Source: Pseudochelatococcus lubricantis (GTDB lineage Bacteria; Pseudomonadota; Alphaproteobacteria; Rhizobiales; Beijerinckiaceae). Taken from it: DNA of 64,000 nucleotides. The position numbers and the translations under genes were made by a program. The notes beneath the pieces are model-generated. The model was not told where the DNA came from and did no database searches. It saw nothing but the letters and a program-made list of their open reading frames with translations. The stretch is from positions 250,271-314,270 of the forward strand of contig NZ_JAASQI010000006.1 in the NCBI RefSeq assembly GCF_011762225.1. Direction: 5' to 3'. Of this stretch, positions 8,507 to 16,700 are shown in pieces. Positions within the stretch are counted from its first letter, which is position 1. Each line of letters begins with the position of its first letter.

Positions 8507-9628
8507 TCAGATGATGGCGTTCGGGAAGAAGCGGTCGAAGAAGGGCACGCACGCCGCCCCGATCGCGCCGCTCGACGGACCGAGCGTGGAGGGAACGACG
8601 GGTGCGACCCGGAGCCCGCGCGACGGCCCGGCGAGCGTCTCCCACGCGATCCGCCCCGTCAACTCCTGAGTCAGCCAGCGCGGCAGGCGCCCGCCGATGA
8701 CGATGATGCTCGGATCGTAGAAGCCCGTCGCGATGCGCACGGCCTCCGCGAGCTGACCCGCTGCGCGGTCGAGCCACCGCTCCACGGTATCGCGCCCGTT
8801 CCCGGGCACGGATTCGAGGTCGGCGACGTCGGTCAGATGGATGTCGACAGCCGCCAGGGTCTCGATGAGATCGGTGCCGGTGGGGCGCGGCTTGCCATAG
8901 GGAAACAGCACGCCGGTCACACCCGAATTGCCGTAGGCACCCCTGTAGAGACGCCCGTCGAGCACGATGCCGGCATTGAAGCCGTGCCCGAGGTGGTACT
9001 TGAAGAGCATGCGGTGCCGGTGGCCGTTGGCGAAGTAATACTCGCCGAGCGCCGCACAGGCGCCGTCGTTCTCGATGACGGCCGGCATGCCGCAGACGCT
9101 GCCGAAGACGTCGGCGATGTTGATGTCGCCGTATTCGAGGAACAGGCTGTGCGCGAACACGGACTCCTTGTCCGGCGCGAAGTTGCCCGGCACCGAGACG
9201 CCGACGCCGACGATGGCGTCCAGGTCGATCCCGTGCTGCCAGATCATGTGCGAGAGAATACCGTTCGCCTTTTCGGCGGCCACCGTGGGCGACGATTGCT
9301 CGATCCGCTCGCGCGTCATGGATACGACGGTCCCCGCGAGATCGATGATGGCGACGTCGACGACGTTCAGCGCGAAGTTGATGCCCGCCGAAAAGATCTG
9401 CCCCGCCGCTATGGTGAGCGTGCGCACAGGCTGCCCGAGCTTGCCCTCCCGCTCCGCGCTCTCGCTCACGATCCCCATCGCGACGAGGCGCGAGGCGATG
9501 CGGGAGATGCTCGCCTCCGTCATGTCCAGCCTCCTGGCGACATCCTTGCGCGACAGCGCCTTTTCCATGAACAGCAACTGCAGGAACCTGCGGTCGCTGT
9601 AGGACAACAGCGTCTGGACATCGGCCAT
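8507..9628 (-). CDS. ROK-family transcriptional regulator
   Basis: A 373-residue NagC/Mlc-like repressor. The N-terminal winged helix includes LSRKDVARRLDMTEASISRI (core RKDVARRLDMTEASIS, about 20-45). The sugar-kinase-like domain contains a VGVGVSVPGNF segment, an ENDGACAALGEYYF segment and a YHLGHGFNAGIVLDGRLYRGAYGNSG region. The zinc-binding Cys cluster typical of ROK proteins (GxGCxxxxCxxGCxE) is not evident. A run GGAGGAG precedes the ATG at 9628. ROK regulators sense sugars or sugar phosphates. It is divergent from the secreted phosphodiesterase, with a clear inverted repeat between them, and forms a pair with the IMPase gene. Confidence 0.88.
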   Translation of the reverse strand: MADVQTLLSYSDRRFLQLLFMEKALSRKDVARRLDMTEASISRIASRLVAMGIVSESAEREGKLGQPVRTLTIAAGQIFSAGINFALNVVDVAIIDLAGTVVSMTRERIEQSSPTVAAEKANGILSHMIWQHGIDLDAIVGVGVSVPGNFAPDKESVFAHSLFLEYGDINIADVFGSVCGMPAVIENDGACAALGEYYFANGHRHRMLFKYHLGHGFNAGIVLDGRLYRGAYGNSGVTGVLFPYGKPRPTGTDLIETLAAVDIHLTDVADLESVPGNGRDTVERWLDRAAGQLAEAVRIATGFYDPSIIVIGGRLPRWLTQELTGRIAWETLAGPSRGLRVAPVVPSTLGPSSGAIGAACVPFFDRFFPNAII

Positions 9629-9664
9629 GGCTTCTCCTCCTCGCCCAGCCATTTACGACACCCA

Positions 9665-9691
9665 GATTAAATTGCAAGATGTAATTTAATC
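9665..9691. promoter_or_regulatory. Perfect 9-bp inverted repeat, candidate ROK operator
   Basis: GATTAAATT, nine bases, AATTTAATC lies in the 160-bp divergent region between the ROK regulator and the secreted phosphodiesterase. It is strikingly AT-rich in this GC-rich sequence. NagC/Mlc-type operators are AT-rich inverted repeats of similar size, so autoregulation and control of the phosphodiesterase are plausible. Confidence 0.65.
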
Positions 9692-9788
9692 GTCATCGAC
9701 AGGTGCTAGGCATCTGTACGCTTTGGGGTTGGTGCGGCTTCCGGTGTCCGGTCGCGGCGCCTGGCGGCTGAATGACGAGGAGGCCACA

Positions 9789-12548
9789 ATGACTGATACT
9801 GGTGTTCGTGAAGAAGGCGTCATCTATAGTGGCGCCTTCAATTTTGCGTTTGTCCGTTATGATCAGAACACGGTCGACGCCGGATATATCTCCGCGCAGC
9901 AGACGGCCGACGGCAGCGACGGCAACAACGTGACCATTGCGCTCAAGCGGAATACGTACTGGTTCGCGCTGGATCATGGCCGGATCGATAATTCGAACCG
10001 CGGCGACTACCACATCCGCGCGGGATCGGCGACGAACGACGCCATCAACGGCATTTTCGTCGCCTCGATCGCGTCGAACGGTGTCGACTGGGGCTTCGGG
10101 GACGGCGTCCAGTATGGCGCGGCGTCCATCGGCTACCGCTCCGACAACTCGCTGTTCGTGTCGGTGAATGAAGCGCCGACGGGCAACGAGTTCAACAGCG
10201 ACATCTCCGCCGCCTATTTCGACTTCTCCCGCTTCACGGGCGCGTGGGTCCGCAACGGCGGCAACACCGTCGTTTCATCGGCCGGCTTCGCGGACAAGGC
10301 CGAGGTGTCGCGCAACAGCGACTACACCTACACGGTGACGCTCGACGGCGTGAACAGCCTGACGGACGGCATCCTGCTCGTGACCGGCGGCGCCAACAAG
10401 GGCGTCTACACGGCCGCGCGGCCGAAGGAAGACGGCAGCGGCTGGGTCATCGGCACGCATAACAACACCCACAACGGCTATGTCTACGACAACGAGGACT
10501 TCGGCTTCACCTACATTCCGACGGGCCACAAGGACGTCACCTTCGGGCGCGTGCTGAGCGACGGATCGTCGTCCGTCTCCAACGGCAATTACAACATCGT
10601 CAAGCTCGGCACCGGCGAGTACAAGCTCACCATCAACGGCCTGACGCCGAAGGACGGCGCTCTGGTGCTGAGCCCCGAGGGCCTCGACGGCGCCAACATA
10701 GACAATATCGTGTCGTATCAGGAGGTCGAGGACGGCTGGATCATCCAGACGCGCGACATTCCCTCCATGCAGCTTGAGGACGCGGGCGAGACGGTGCATC
10801 CGGACCGCTTCGCGGACCTGATCGGCGACGTGAACCCGGACTATGTGAACGCGCCCATCGACCGGATCATCGACTCCTATCAGGACGCCAAGGACGGCAA
10901 CACGCTGATCGCGGCGCACCGGGCGGGCTATTACGAGGACGGGGCGCGCATCCTGCCCGAGAACTCCCTCAAGGCGATCGAGCACGCGATCAGCCTCGGT
11001 GTCGACATCATCGAGACCGACATCCAGCGGACCGCCGACGGGCACTATGTCCTGATGCACGACGGCAGCGTCAACCGCACGACGACCGGAACGGGCAATG
11101 TCAGCAGCCTGACGCTGGAACAGATCAAGTCGCTCAATCTCGTCATCGAGGGCACCCGCGAGGTCACGGACCAGAAGGTTCTGACCATCGAGGAACTGTT
11201 CGCGGCGATCGATGACAAGGTGATGGTCAACCTCGACAAGGTCTCCGTGGCGAACATTCCCGCCATCGCGAGGCTCGGCGAGGCGGCCGGCGTCGCTGAC
11301 CAGCTTCTGTTCAAGGCCGCGATCACCAACGATGCGTCCCTGGCCGCCGTGAAAGCGGCGCTCGATGCGTCGCCTGCCGGAATCCACTTCATGCCGATCA
11401 TGTATCCGGGCGTGTCGGCGGCATTCGTCGAAAAGGTGTTCTCGACGATCCCCGTCGACGCGGTCGAGATCAATGTCTATGCATCGGGCCCCGGGCAGGT
11501 CGAGGACCCCGGCTACTTCTTCATGCCCGAAATCAAGGCGCTTTTCGAGCAATATGACGTTCGCTACTTCATGAATACGCTTTTCCAGGGCTCCGGCAAT
11601 TCGAGCGGCTCGATGAGCGGCAACCGCGGGGACTTCCTCGGCCTGGAGCGTCCCGATCTCGTCTATGGCTTCTGGGCGGATCAGGGCGTGTCGATCATCC
11701 AGACCGACGAGCCGCGGATCGCGATCAATTATCTGAACGAGAACGGTTATCGCCTGCCTCTCGCGGTGCTTGGCTATGACCTCGCGGACAACGAATTCGG
11801 CGGTCAGGACATCTTCCTGCACGACGCTGATGCGCTGGTTGCCGACCTCGGCACGGACGCCATCGACCGCGTGTTCTACGACGGCGAGAAGGCCACTGTC
11901 GTCCTGCCCGACAACATCGAGCAGGGCACCCTCCTCGACGCCGCGAAGGACAGCAACCTCTTCGGCGGCGCGGGCGACAACACGCTCACCGGCAATGCCT
12001 TCGACAACGTCATCCGGGGTGGCGCCGGCCGCGACGTCATGACCGGCGGCAAGGGCGCCGACACCTTCCTGTTCGATGCCGCCGACCAGTCCGGCTCGCG
12101 CCAGATCGACCTCGTCACCGACTTCAACATCGGCGAAGGCGACAAGCTGGCGTTCGACGGCCTTGGCGTGCACCAGCAGGCGAGCGGCCGCGGCACCTCG
12201 CAGGCGTTCACCAACGGCGTGCTGACCAACACGATCTCGAACATGCTGAGTTCGCTGACCAACGACGTGGCGCTGGCGACGACTTACGTGGCGAGCGTGA
12301 TGGGCCAGAACAGCGTGGCGGCGTTCCGCTTCGACGATAACTGGTATGTCGTTCAGACGGGCGACCGCACGGGCAACATCAACGGGCTGAGCAACGCGCT
12401 GACGATGCTGAACCCCACGGGCCTGCGCACGGTGAACAACATGGCGGAAGGCAACCTGTCGATCGAGAACGTGGTCGAACTCGACCTGGTGGGCACGACC
12501 GCGATCCGCGACCTCGGCCAGATCGTCGGCTACGACCTCGTGGGCTGA
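9789..12548 (+). CDS. Secreted glycerophosphodiester phosphodiesterase with RTX C-terminus
   Basis: A 919-residue multidomain exoenzyme. Residues about 1-360 are beta-rich, without a Sec signal, and contain related modules (TVTLDGVNSLTDGILLVTGG and KLTINGLTPKDGALVLSPEG). Residues about 370-650 are a GDPD domain, with catalytic AAHRAG at about 376, PENSLKAI, IIETDIQ and the second His in VLMHDGSVNRTT. Residues about 720-770 carry calcium-binding nonapeptides (GGAGDNTLTGNAF, GGAGRDVMTGGKGADTFLF) followed by a DLVTDFNIGEGDKL segment, the signature of type I secretion substrates. It should hydrolyse glycerophosphodiesters outside the cell to alcohol plus glycerol 3-phosphate. GAGGAGG precedes the ATG at 9789. 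No HlyB/HlyD transporter is in the window. Confidence 0.9.
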   Translation: MTDTGVREEGVIYSGAFNFAFVRYDQNTVDAGYISAQQTADGSDGNNVTIALKRNTYWFALDHGRIDNSNRGDYHIRAGSATNDAINGIFVASIASNGVDWGFGDGVQYGAASIGYRSDNSLFVSVNEAPTGNEFNSDISAAYFDFSRFTGAWVRNGGNTVVSSAGFADKAEVSRNSDYTYTVTLDGVNSLTDGILLVTGGANKGVYTAARPKEDGSGWVIGTHNNTHNGYVYDNEDFGFTYIPTGHKDVTFGRVLSDGSSSVSNGNYNIVKLGTGEYKLTINGLTPKDGALVLSPEGLDGANIDNIVSYQEVEDGWIIQTRDIPSMQLEDAGETVHPDRFADLIGDVNPDYVNAPIDRIIDSYQDAKDGNTLIAAHRAGYYEDGARILPENSLKAIEHAISLGVDIIETDIQRTADGHYVLMHDGSVNRTTTGTGNVSSLTLEQIKSLNLVIEGTREVTDQKVLTIEELFAAIDDKVMVNLDKVSVANIPAIARLGEAAGVADQLLFKAAITNDASLAAVKAALDASPAGIHFMPIMYPGVSAAFVEKVFSTIPVDAVEINVYASGPGQVEDPGYFFMPEIKALFEQYDVRYFMNTLFQGSGNSSGSMSGNRGDFLGLERPDLVYGFWADQGVSIIQTDEPRIAINYLNENGYRLPLAVLGYDLADNEFGGQDIFLHDADALVADLGTDAIDRVFYDGEKATVVLPDNIEQGTLLDAAKDSNLFGGAGDNTLTGNAFDNVIRGGAGRDVMTGGKGADTFLFDAADQSGSRQIDLVTDFNIGEGDKLAFDGLGVHQQASGRGTSQAFTNGVLTNTISNMLSSLTNDVALATTYVASVMGQNSVAAFRFDDNWYVVQTGDRTGNINGLSNALTMLNPTGLRTVNNMAEGNLSIENVVELDLVGTTAIRDLGQIVGYDLVG

Positions 12549-12579
12549 CGGCAGACGCCTGATCCAGCGACAAGATATC

Positions 12580-12611
12580 GGCGGGGCACGCAAGTGCCCC
12601 GCCTTTCTGTT
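12580..12611 (+). terminator. Rho-independent terminator after the secreted phosphodiesterase
   Basis: GGCGGGGCAC, loop GCAA, GTGCCCCGCC, then TTTCTGTT. A perfect 10-bp GC stem with a stable tetraloop and T-rich tail, 32 bp after the stop codon. Confidence 0.9.
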
Positions 12612-12694
12612 CCGTGCGTCGAGACGCATCCGGCAGGCGCGGTGGGGGATTTCGGCAGCTTGATCGCATGTCTGCGACGTCAGGTACCGCCGTT

Positions 12695-13732
12695 TCAGCC
12701 CGTGACGGCGTGCACGTCCCGCCGACGCAGCGTGAGGACCACGTCGGCGCCTGGCGAAAACTGCGTGGAATCGTAGTGGTTGGGCGTTTCCACCTTCAGC
12801 CGCAGGCCCGCCGCCGTCACCGTATAGCGGATGGAGGGGCCGGACAGGCTGGCATCGGCCACGACGCCCGGCAGGCGGATGGCCTCGCCCGCTTCGTCGC
12901 CAGCCGGCGCGGCGGCCGTGCCGTTCGCGCCTTCCAGCCGCCAGTCCTGCGGCTGGATGACGACCGTGTCGGCGGAGCGGATGCCGGTCAGCCGCTCCAG
13001 CTCCTCCGGCGCCAGCAAGTTGCCGTCGCCGATGAAGCCGGCCACGAACAGGCTGTGCGGGCGGTGATAGATGTCGCGCGGATTGCCGGTCTGGGCGATG
13101 CCGCCGGCGTTCATCACGGAAATGCGGTCGCCGAGCGTCAGCGCCTCGTCCTGGTCGTGCGTGACCAGAATGCTGGTGAGGCCGGTGTCGCGCTGGATGC
13201 GCTTCAGCTCGTCGCGCAGGCGCTTCCTGATCTGCGCATCCAGCGCCGACAGCGGCTCGTCGAGCAGCAGCAGGGAGGGCTCCAGAACGAGCGCGCGTGC
13301 GAGTGCCACGCGCTGGCGCTGCCCGCCGGACAGCTGGTGCGGCCGCACGTCGGCACGCGGCCCGAGCGCCACCATGTCCAGCGTCGCCTCGACCTTCCGC
13401 GCGATCTCGGCCCGCGAGAGCTTTTTCTGCTCAAGGCCGAAAGCGAGGTTCTGGCGCACGGTCATGTTGGGAAACAGCGCATAGTGCTGGAACACCATGG
13501 CGATGCCGCGGTCCTTGGGCGGCAGGTTATCGATGCGCCGCCCGGCGAGGCGAATTTCGCCCGCCGATGGCGCCGCCAGCCCCGCGATGGCACGCAGCAG
13601 GGTCGTCTTGCCACAGCCGGAAGGGCCGAGCAGCACGTGCATCTCGCCCTGTCCGATCTCAAGGTTGATCCCGTCGAGGATGGTCGCGGCGCCATAGGTC
13701 GCGCTGACTTTGGCGATGGTCAGATAGCTCAT
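12695..13732 (-). CDS. ABC importer ATPase (PotA/FbpC-like, with TOBE-type tail)
   Basis: A 345-residue ATPase of the spermidine/iron/organophosphate class. Walker A GPSGCGKTT (about 37), the VFQHYALFPNMTV Q-loop, signature [15 protein letters not shown] and LLLLDEPLSALD are all present, followed by a switch His in LVTHDQDEALTLGDR. The C-terminal 100 residues form a TOBE-like regulatory region. Its start overlaps the stop of the upstream permease by 4 bp (ATGA). It energises the two permeases and binding protein encoded just upstream in the same operon. Confidence 0.93.
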   Translation of the reverse strand: MSYLTIAKVSATYGAATILDGINLEIGQGEMHVLLGPSGCGKTTLLRAIAGLAAPSAGEIRLAGRRIDNLPPKDRGIAMVFQHYALFPNMTVRQNLAFGLEQKKLSRAEIARKVEATLDMVALGPRADVRPHQLSGGQRQRVALARALVLEPSLLLLDEPLSALDAQIRKRLRDELKRIQRDTGLTSILVTHDQDEALTLGDRISVMNAGGIAQTGNPRDIYHRPHSLFVAGFIGDGNLLAPEELERLTGIRSADTVVIQPQDWRLEGANGTAAAPAGDEAGEAIRLPGVVADASLSGPSIRYTVTAAGLRLKVETPNHYDSTQFSPGADVVLTLRRRDVHAVTG

Positions 13733-14526
13733 CGGCTTGCGCGCTCCTCCGTTCGGGCGAGTCCCAGCGATGCCAGGGTCATGACAAGCAGCAGGACGAA
13801 ATAGATCAGCACGATCACGCTGGTGATGCGGCCGCTGAGGTTGCGCTGGGCGTACATGTACATCTGCAGCGTCTCGAAATTGCCGCCCACCAGCATCTTC
13901 GCATAGACGAACTCGCTGAACAGGATGGCGAAGTTCAGCACGGCGGCGACCATGATGCCGGGCACGATCGACGGCAGGATCACCCGGCGCAGCAGCACGG
14001 CGTCGCTCGCGCCCACAAGCCGCCCGGCATCGAGCAGATCCACGATCGCAAGGCCGCGCAGGCTGTTCTTGATCGCAATGTAGAACATCGGGAAGCAGAC
14101 CGGCACATAAACGAGCACAAGCACCAGCGGCGAGCCGTTGATCTGCAGCGGCGGGTGGGAGAAGACGCGCAGGTAGCCCACCACCAGCACGATCGCCGGC
14201 ACCGCATAGGGCAGGATCACGAGCCGCGCCAGCCAGCGGTCAAGCGCTGGCCAGTAGATATGCGCGCACACGATCGCCGGCACGATGAGCACCGTCGCCA
14301 GTGCCAGCGCCACCGCCGCCACCGCCAGCGAGCGGACCATGGCGGCGGTGAAGCGCGGGTCGGCGATCACGGTGAGGAAATAGTCGGCCGTCAGCGCGGA
14401 CGGCAGCAGCGTGTCCGACCAGTCCGCGGCGAAGGCGTTGATGGCGGTGGCGGCGATGGGCAGCGCCATCAGCGTCGCCATGGCGATCAGAAACGTCCGC
14501 GACAGCAGTCCGTTCGACGGGATCAT
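13729..14526 (-). CDS. ABC importer permease, second subunit
   Basis: A 265-residue, strongly hydrophobic permease of the PotC/FbpB-like class. Several transmembrane segments are visible, with the ATPase contact loop LVGASDAVLLRRVILPSIVPG near residue 170 (core GASDAVLLRRVILPSI). It overlaps both neighbours by 4 bp, indicating translational coupling with the ATPase downstream and the first permease upstream. Confidence 0.9.
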   Translation of the reverse strand: MIPSNGLLSRTFLIAMATLMALPIAATAINAFAADWSDTLLPSALTADYFLTVIADPRFTAAMVRSLAVAAVALALATVLIVPAIVCAHIYWPALDRWLARLVILPYAVPAIVLVVGYLRVFSHPPLQINGSPLVLVLVYVPVCFPMFYIAIKNSLRGLAIVDLLDAGRLVGASDAVLLRRVILPSIVPGIMVAAVLNFAILFSEFVYAKMLVGGNFETLQMYMYAQRNLSGRITSVIVLIYFVLLLVMTLASLGLARTEERASR

Positions 14527-15350
14527 GGCCGCCTCTCCCGCGCGAGGAACTGGCTGGCGACGATGGGGACGAGCAGCACCACGAGCAGCACCAGCGCGAT
14601 GGCGTTGGCCAGATTGGGATCGGAGAAGATGTCACCCGACACGAGATCGCTGATGGCGATGGTCACCACGTTGACGCTGGTGCCTGTCAGCGCGTAGGTC
14701 GTGGCGAACGTGCCCATCGCGTTGGCGAACAGCAGGATGGCGATCGCGACGATCTGGCGTGCGACGATGGGCAGGCCGACGCGCAGCCAGAAGCGGGCTG
14801 ACGACACACCCATCAGGGCCGCCGCTTCCTCGATCTCCGCCGGCACGGCATCGAACGCGGGCGTGAGCAGCAGCGTGGCGAGGGCGATCTGGAAGTAGCA
14901 ATAGGCGATCACCAGCCCGGCGAGGGAATAGACGTTGAAGCCGCCCGGCAGGCCGAGCTTGCCGACGAGGATGGTGAAAAACCCGTTCATGCCGAACAGG
15001 ATGATGATCGCCATGGCGAGCGGCACGCCGGCGAAGTTGGCTCCCATGCTGCCGAAGGCGAGCGCGAACCGCCGCACGCCGCCGCCCCGCGCGCGCAGGG
15101 CGATGGCGAGCAGGATGCCGAGGGCGATGCCGATGCCCGTCGTCAGCACGGAAATCCAGAGGCTCGTGACGAAGGACTGCCGGTAATAGGTGCTTTCCAG
15201 CACCGTGCGGTAGTTGGCGAGGGAAATTTCCCCCTGCGCATCGAAGCTGTCGATGACGATGCTGGTCAGCGGCCAGACGACGAGCACCGCGAACACGACC
15301 AGCAGGGGCAGCGCGAGGAGGCGCATGCGCAGTGTATTGGCGTCGGTCAT
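14523..15350 (-). CDS. ABC importer permease, first subunit
   Basis: A 275-residue permease of the PotB/FbpB-like class with six or so hydrophobic segments and a contact loop around ALMGVSSARFWLRVGLPIV. The start at 15350 is chosen because the hydrophobic N-terminus follows directly; a longer frame to 15419 adds a basic, low-complexity stretch that looks untranslated. It overlaps the next permease by 4 bp and follows the binding protein gene after 152 bp. Confidence 0.9.
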   Translation of the reverse strand: MTDANTLRMRLLALPLLVVFAVLVVWPLTSIVIDSFDAQGEISLANYRTVLESTYYRQSFVTSLWISVLTTGIGIALGILLAIALRARGGGVRRFALAFGSMGANFAGVPLAMAIIILFGMNGFFTILVGKLGLPGGFNVYSLAGLVIAYCYFQIALATLLLTPAFDAVPAEIEEAAALMGVSSARFWLRVGLPIVARQIVAIAILLFANAMGTFATTYALTGTSVNVVTIAISDLVSGDIFSDPNLANAIALVLLVVLLVPIVASQFLARERRP

Positions 15351-15388
15351 GGCGCTGAAGGCCTGCCGCTGCCGCGCCGGATGCGCAC

Positions 15389-15415
15389 GAGCGCCCCGGC
15401 ATGGCCGGGACGCTC
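15389..15415 (-). terminator. Intra-operon hairpin after the binding protein gene
   Basis: GAGCG and CCCGGC pair with GCCGGG and CGCTC around an ATG loop, with one mismatch. It lies in the gap between the binding protein and first permease genes, a usual place for an mRNA-stabilising or attenuating stem that raises binding protein level. Confidence 0.5.
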
Positions 15416-15502
15416 GCACCTGTTGGCTTCACAGGAACCGCCGGGAACGGCGGGGGTCGCCGGATGCATCATCCGCGCCTTTGCGACTGAAGGGCCGTCC
15501 GC

Positions 15503-16552
15503 TCAGAGCTTGGGAGCGACCTGATCGCGCCACTTGGCGGCGATGGTCGGCGCGGACTTCGTCCATGCCTCGCTGTCGATGGGCTTGGCCTTCGCGTACT
15601 GCTCGGACGGCAGCAGGCGCGCCTTCGTCTCTTCCGGCAGCGTGATGTGATCGACGCGGATGGGACGGGCGTAGCCGTTGGCGAGGTTGACCTGGCCGGC
15701 GTCGCTCAGGATGTATTCGCGCGTCAGCTTGGCGGCGTTGGGGTTCTTGGCGTGCTTGTTGATGATCGTCGCGTAGCCGCTGGTGATCGAACCGTCGGAG
15801 GGGATCAGGACCGTGAACTTGTCGCGGCCGACAACGTCGCGGTAGTTCAGCGCGTTGAAGTCCCACAGGGCGGCGACCTGAATCTCGCCCTTCTCCAGGC
15901 TCGCCGGGTTGGCGGCGTTGGCGACGAGGCGCTTCTGTTCGGCGAGCTTGGCGAAGAGGTCGATGCCCGGCTGCAGGTTGTTCTCATCACCGCCCTGCGC
16001 CACGGCGGCGGCGAGCACGGCGGCGTTGTCCTGCGCGGCGGAACCCACCTGCGCGATGGAGAACTTGTAGTCGCCCTTAAGCAGGTCGGCCCACGACTTC
16101 GGCGGGTTCTTCACCTCGTTCGAGACGATGAACGCGATGGTGCCGGTGTAGGCGATGACCCAGTTGCCTTCGGCATCCTTCGCCCAGCCGGGGATCTGCT
16201 CCCACGTCGTGGGCTTGTAGGGCTGCGTCACGCCGCGCTTCACCGCGATGGGGCCGAATTCGAGGCCGACGTCGCCGATGTCCGCCGTGGCGTTGGCGCC
16301 CTCGTTGGCGAACTTGGCGATTTCCTCGCCGCTGCTCATGTCGGTGTCGGCGTGCTTGAGGCCGTACTTCTCCGTGAGCTGCGCCCAGGTGTCCTTCCAG
16401 TTCGCCCAGCCGTCCGGCATGCCGACGCTGTAGACCGCGCCTTCCTTGCGGGCGCCGGCTTCAAGCGTGGCGAGGTCCTGGGCCCGGGCGGGCGCGGCAA
16501 CGAGCGCCGCAAGAGCGGCGACGGCAAACAGTGAAGCAGTGAATTTGCGCAT
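15503..16552 (-). CDS. Periplasmic binding protein of a ferric/organophosphate-type ABC importer
   Basis: A 349-residue extracellular receptor of the class that binds Fe(III), polyamines, 2-aminoethylphosphonate or sugar phosphates. A Sec signal peptide (MRKFTASLFAVAALAALVAA) ends near ARAQ. The mature part starts with LEAGARKEGAVYSVG, the common start of this fold, and contains SSGEEIAKFANEG, WADLLKGDYKFSIA and ITSGYATIINKHAKNPNAAK. The Tyr pair typical of iron-binding FbpA is not evident, so iron is not the obvious ligand. GGAGAGG precedes the ATG and a PhoB-like direct repeat lies about 50 bp upstream. A phosphorylated ligand is inferred. Confidence 0.88.
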   Translation of the reverse strand: MRKFTASLFAVAALAALVAAPARAQDLATLEAGARKEGAVYSVGMPDGWANWKDTWAQLTEKYGLKHADTDMSSGEEIAKFANEGANATADIGDVGLEFGPIAVKRGVTQPYKPTTWEQIPGWAKDAEGNWVIAYTGTIAFIVSNEVKNPPKSWADLLKGDYKFSIAQVGSAAQDNAAVLAAAVAQGGDENNLQPGIDLFAKLAEQKRLVANAANPASLEKGEIQVAALWDFNALNYRDVVGRDKFTVLIPSDGSITSGYATIINKHAKNPNAAKLTREYILSDAGQVNLANGYARPIRVDHITLPEETKARLLPSEQYAKAKPIDSEAWTKSAPTIAAKWRDQVAPKL

Positions 16553-16600
16553 GGCGCCTCTCCAGAGAGAAAAATGTCCGCGTTTGTCTGCCACCGCGCA

Positions 16601-16618
16601 ATGACGCCGGTGTGACAG
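16601..16618 (-). promoter_or_regulatory. Candidate PhoB box upstream of the binding protein gene
   Basis: On the minus strand the sequence reads CTGTCAC, CCGG-equivalent 4-bp spacer, GCGTCAT: two 7-bp half-sites with an 11-bp period, as in classical Pho boxes (CTGTCAT repeated every 11 bp). Matches are six of seven and five of seven. It ends 48 bp before the start codon at 16552, a fitting position for an activator site. Confidence 0.55.
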
Positions 16619-16647
16619 GTGCGCGGCGCCGGAGAGGCCGCAATGGA

Positions 16648-16677
16648 TACGGCCGGCGGAGCGATCCGCCGGCCGTA
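16648..16677 (-). terminator. Terminator hairpin after the phytase-like gene
   Basis: TACGGCCGGCGGA, loop GCGA, TCCGCCGGCCGTA is a perfect 13-bp stem 23 bp past the stop codon of the phytase-like gene. It lacks a T-tract but is very stable. Confidence 0.65.
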
Positions 16678-16700
16678 CCGGATTCGATGGCGTGTCGCCG

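Noticed and set aside
15503..16552. Ferric iron-binding protein (FbpA) assignment
   Set aside because: Fold type fits, but the adjacent Tyr ligands usual in FbpA are not evident and the gene lies among organophosphate genes with a Pho-like box.
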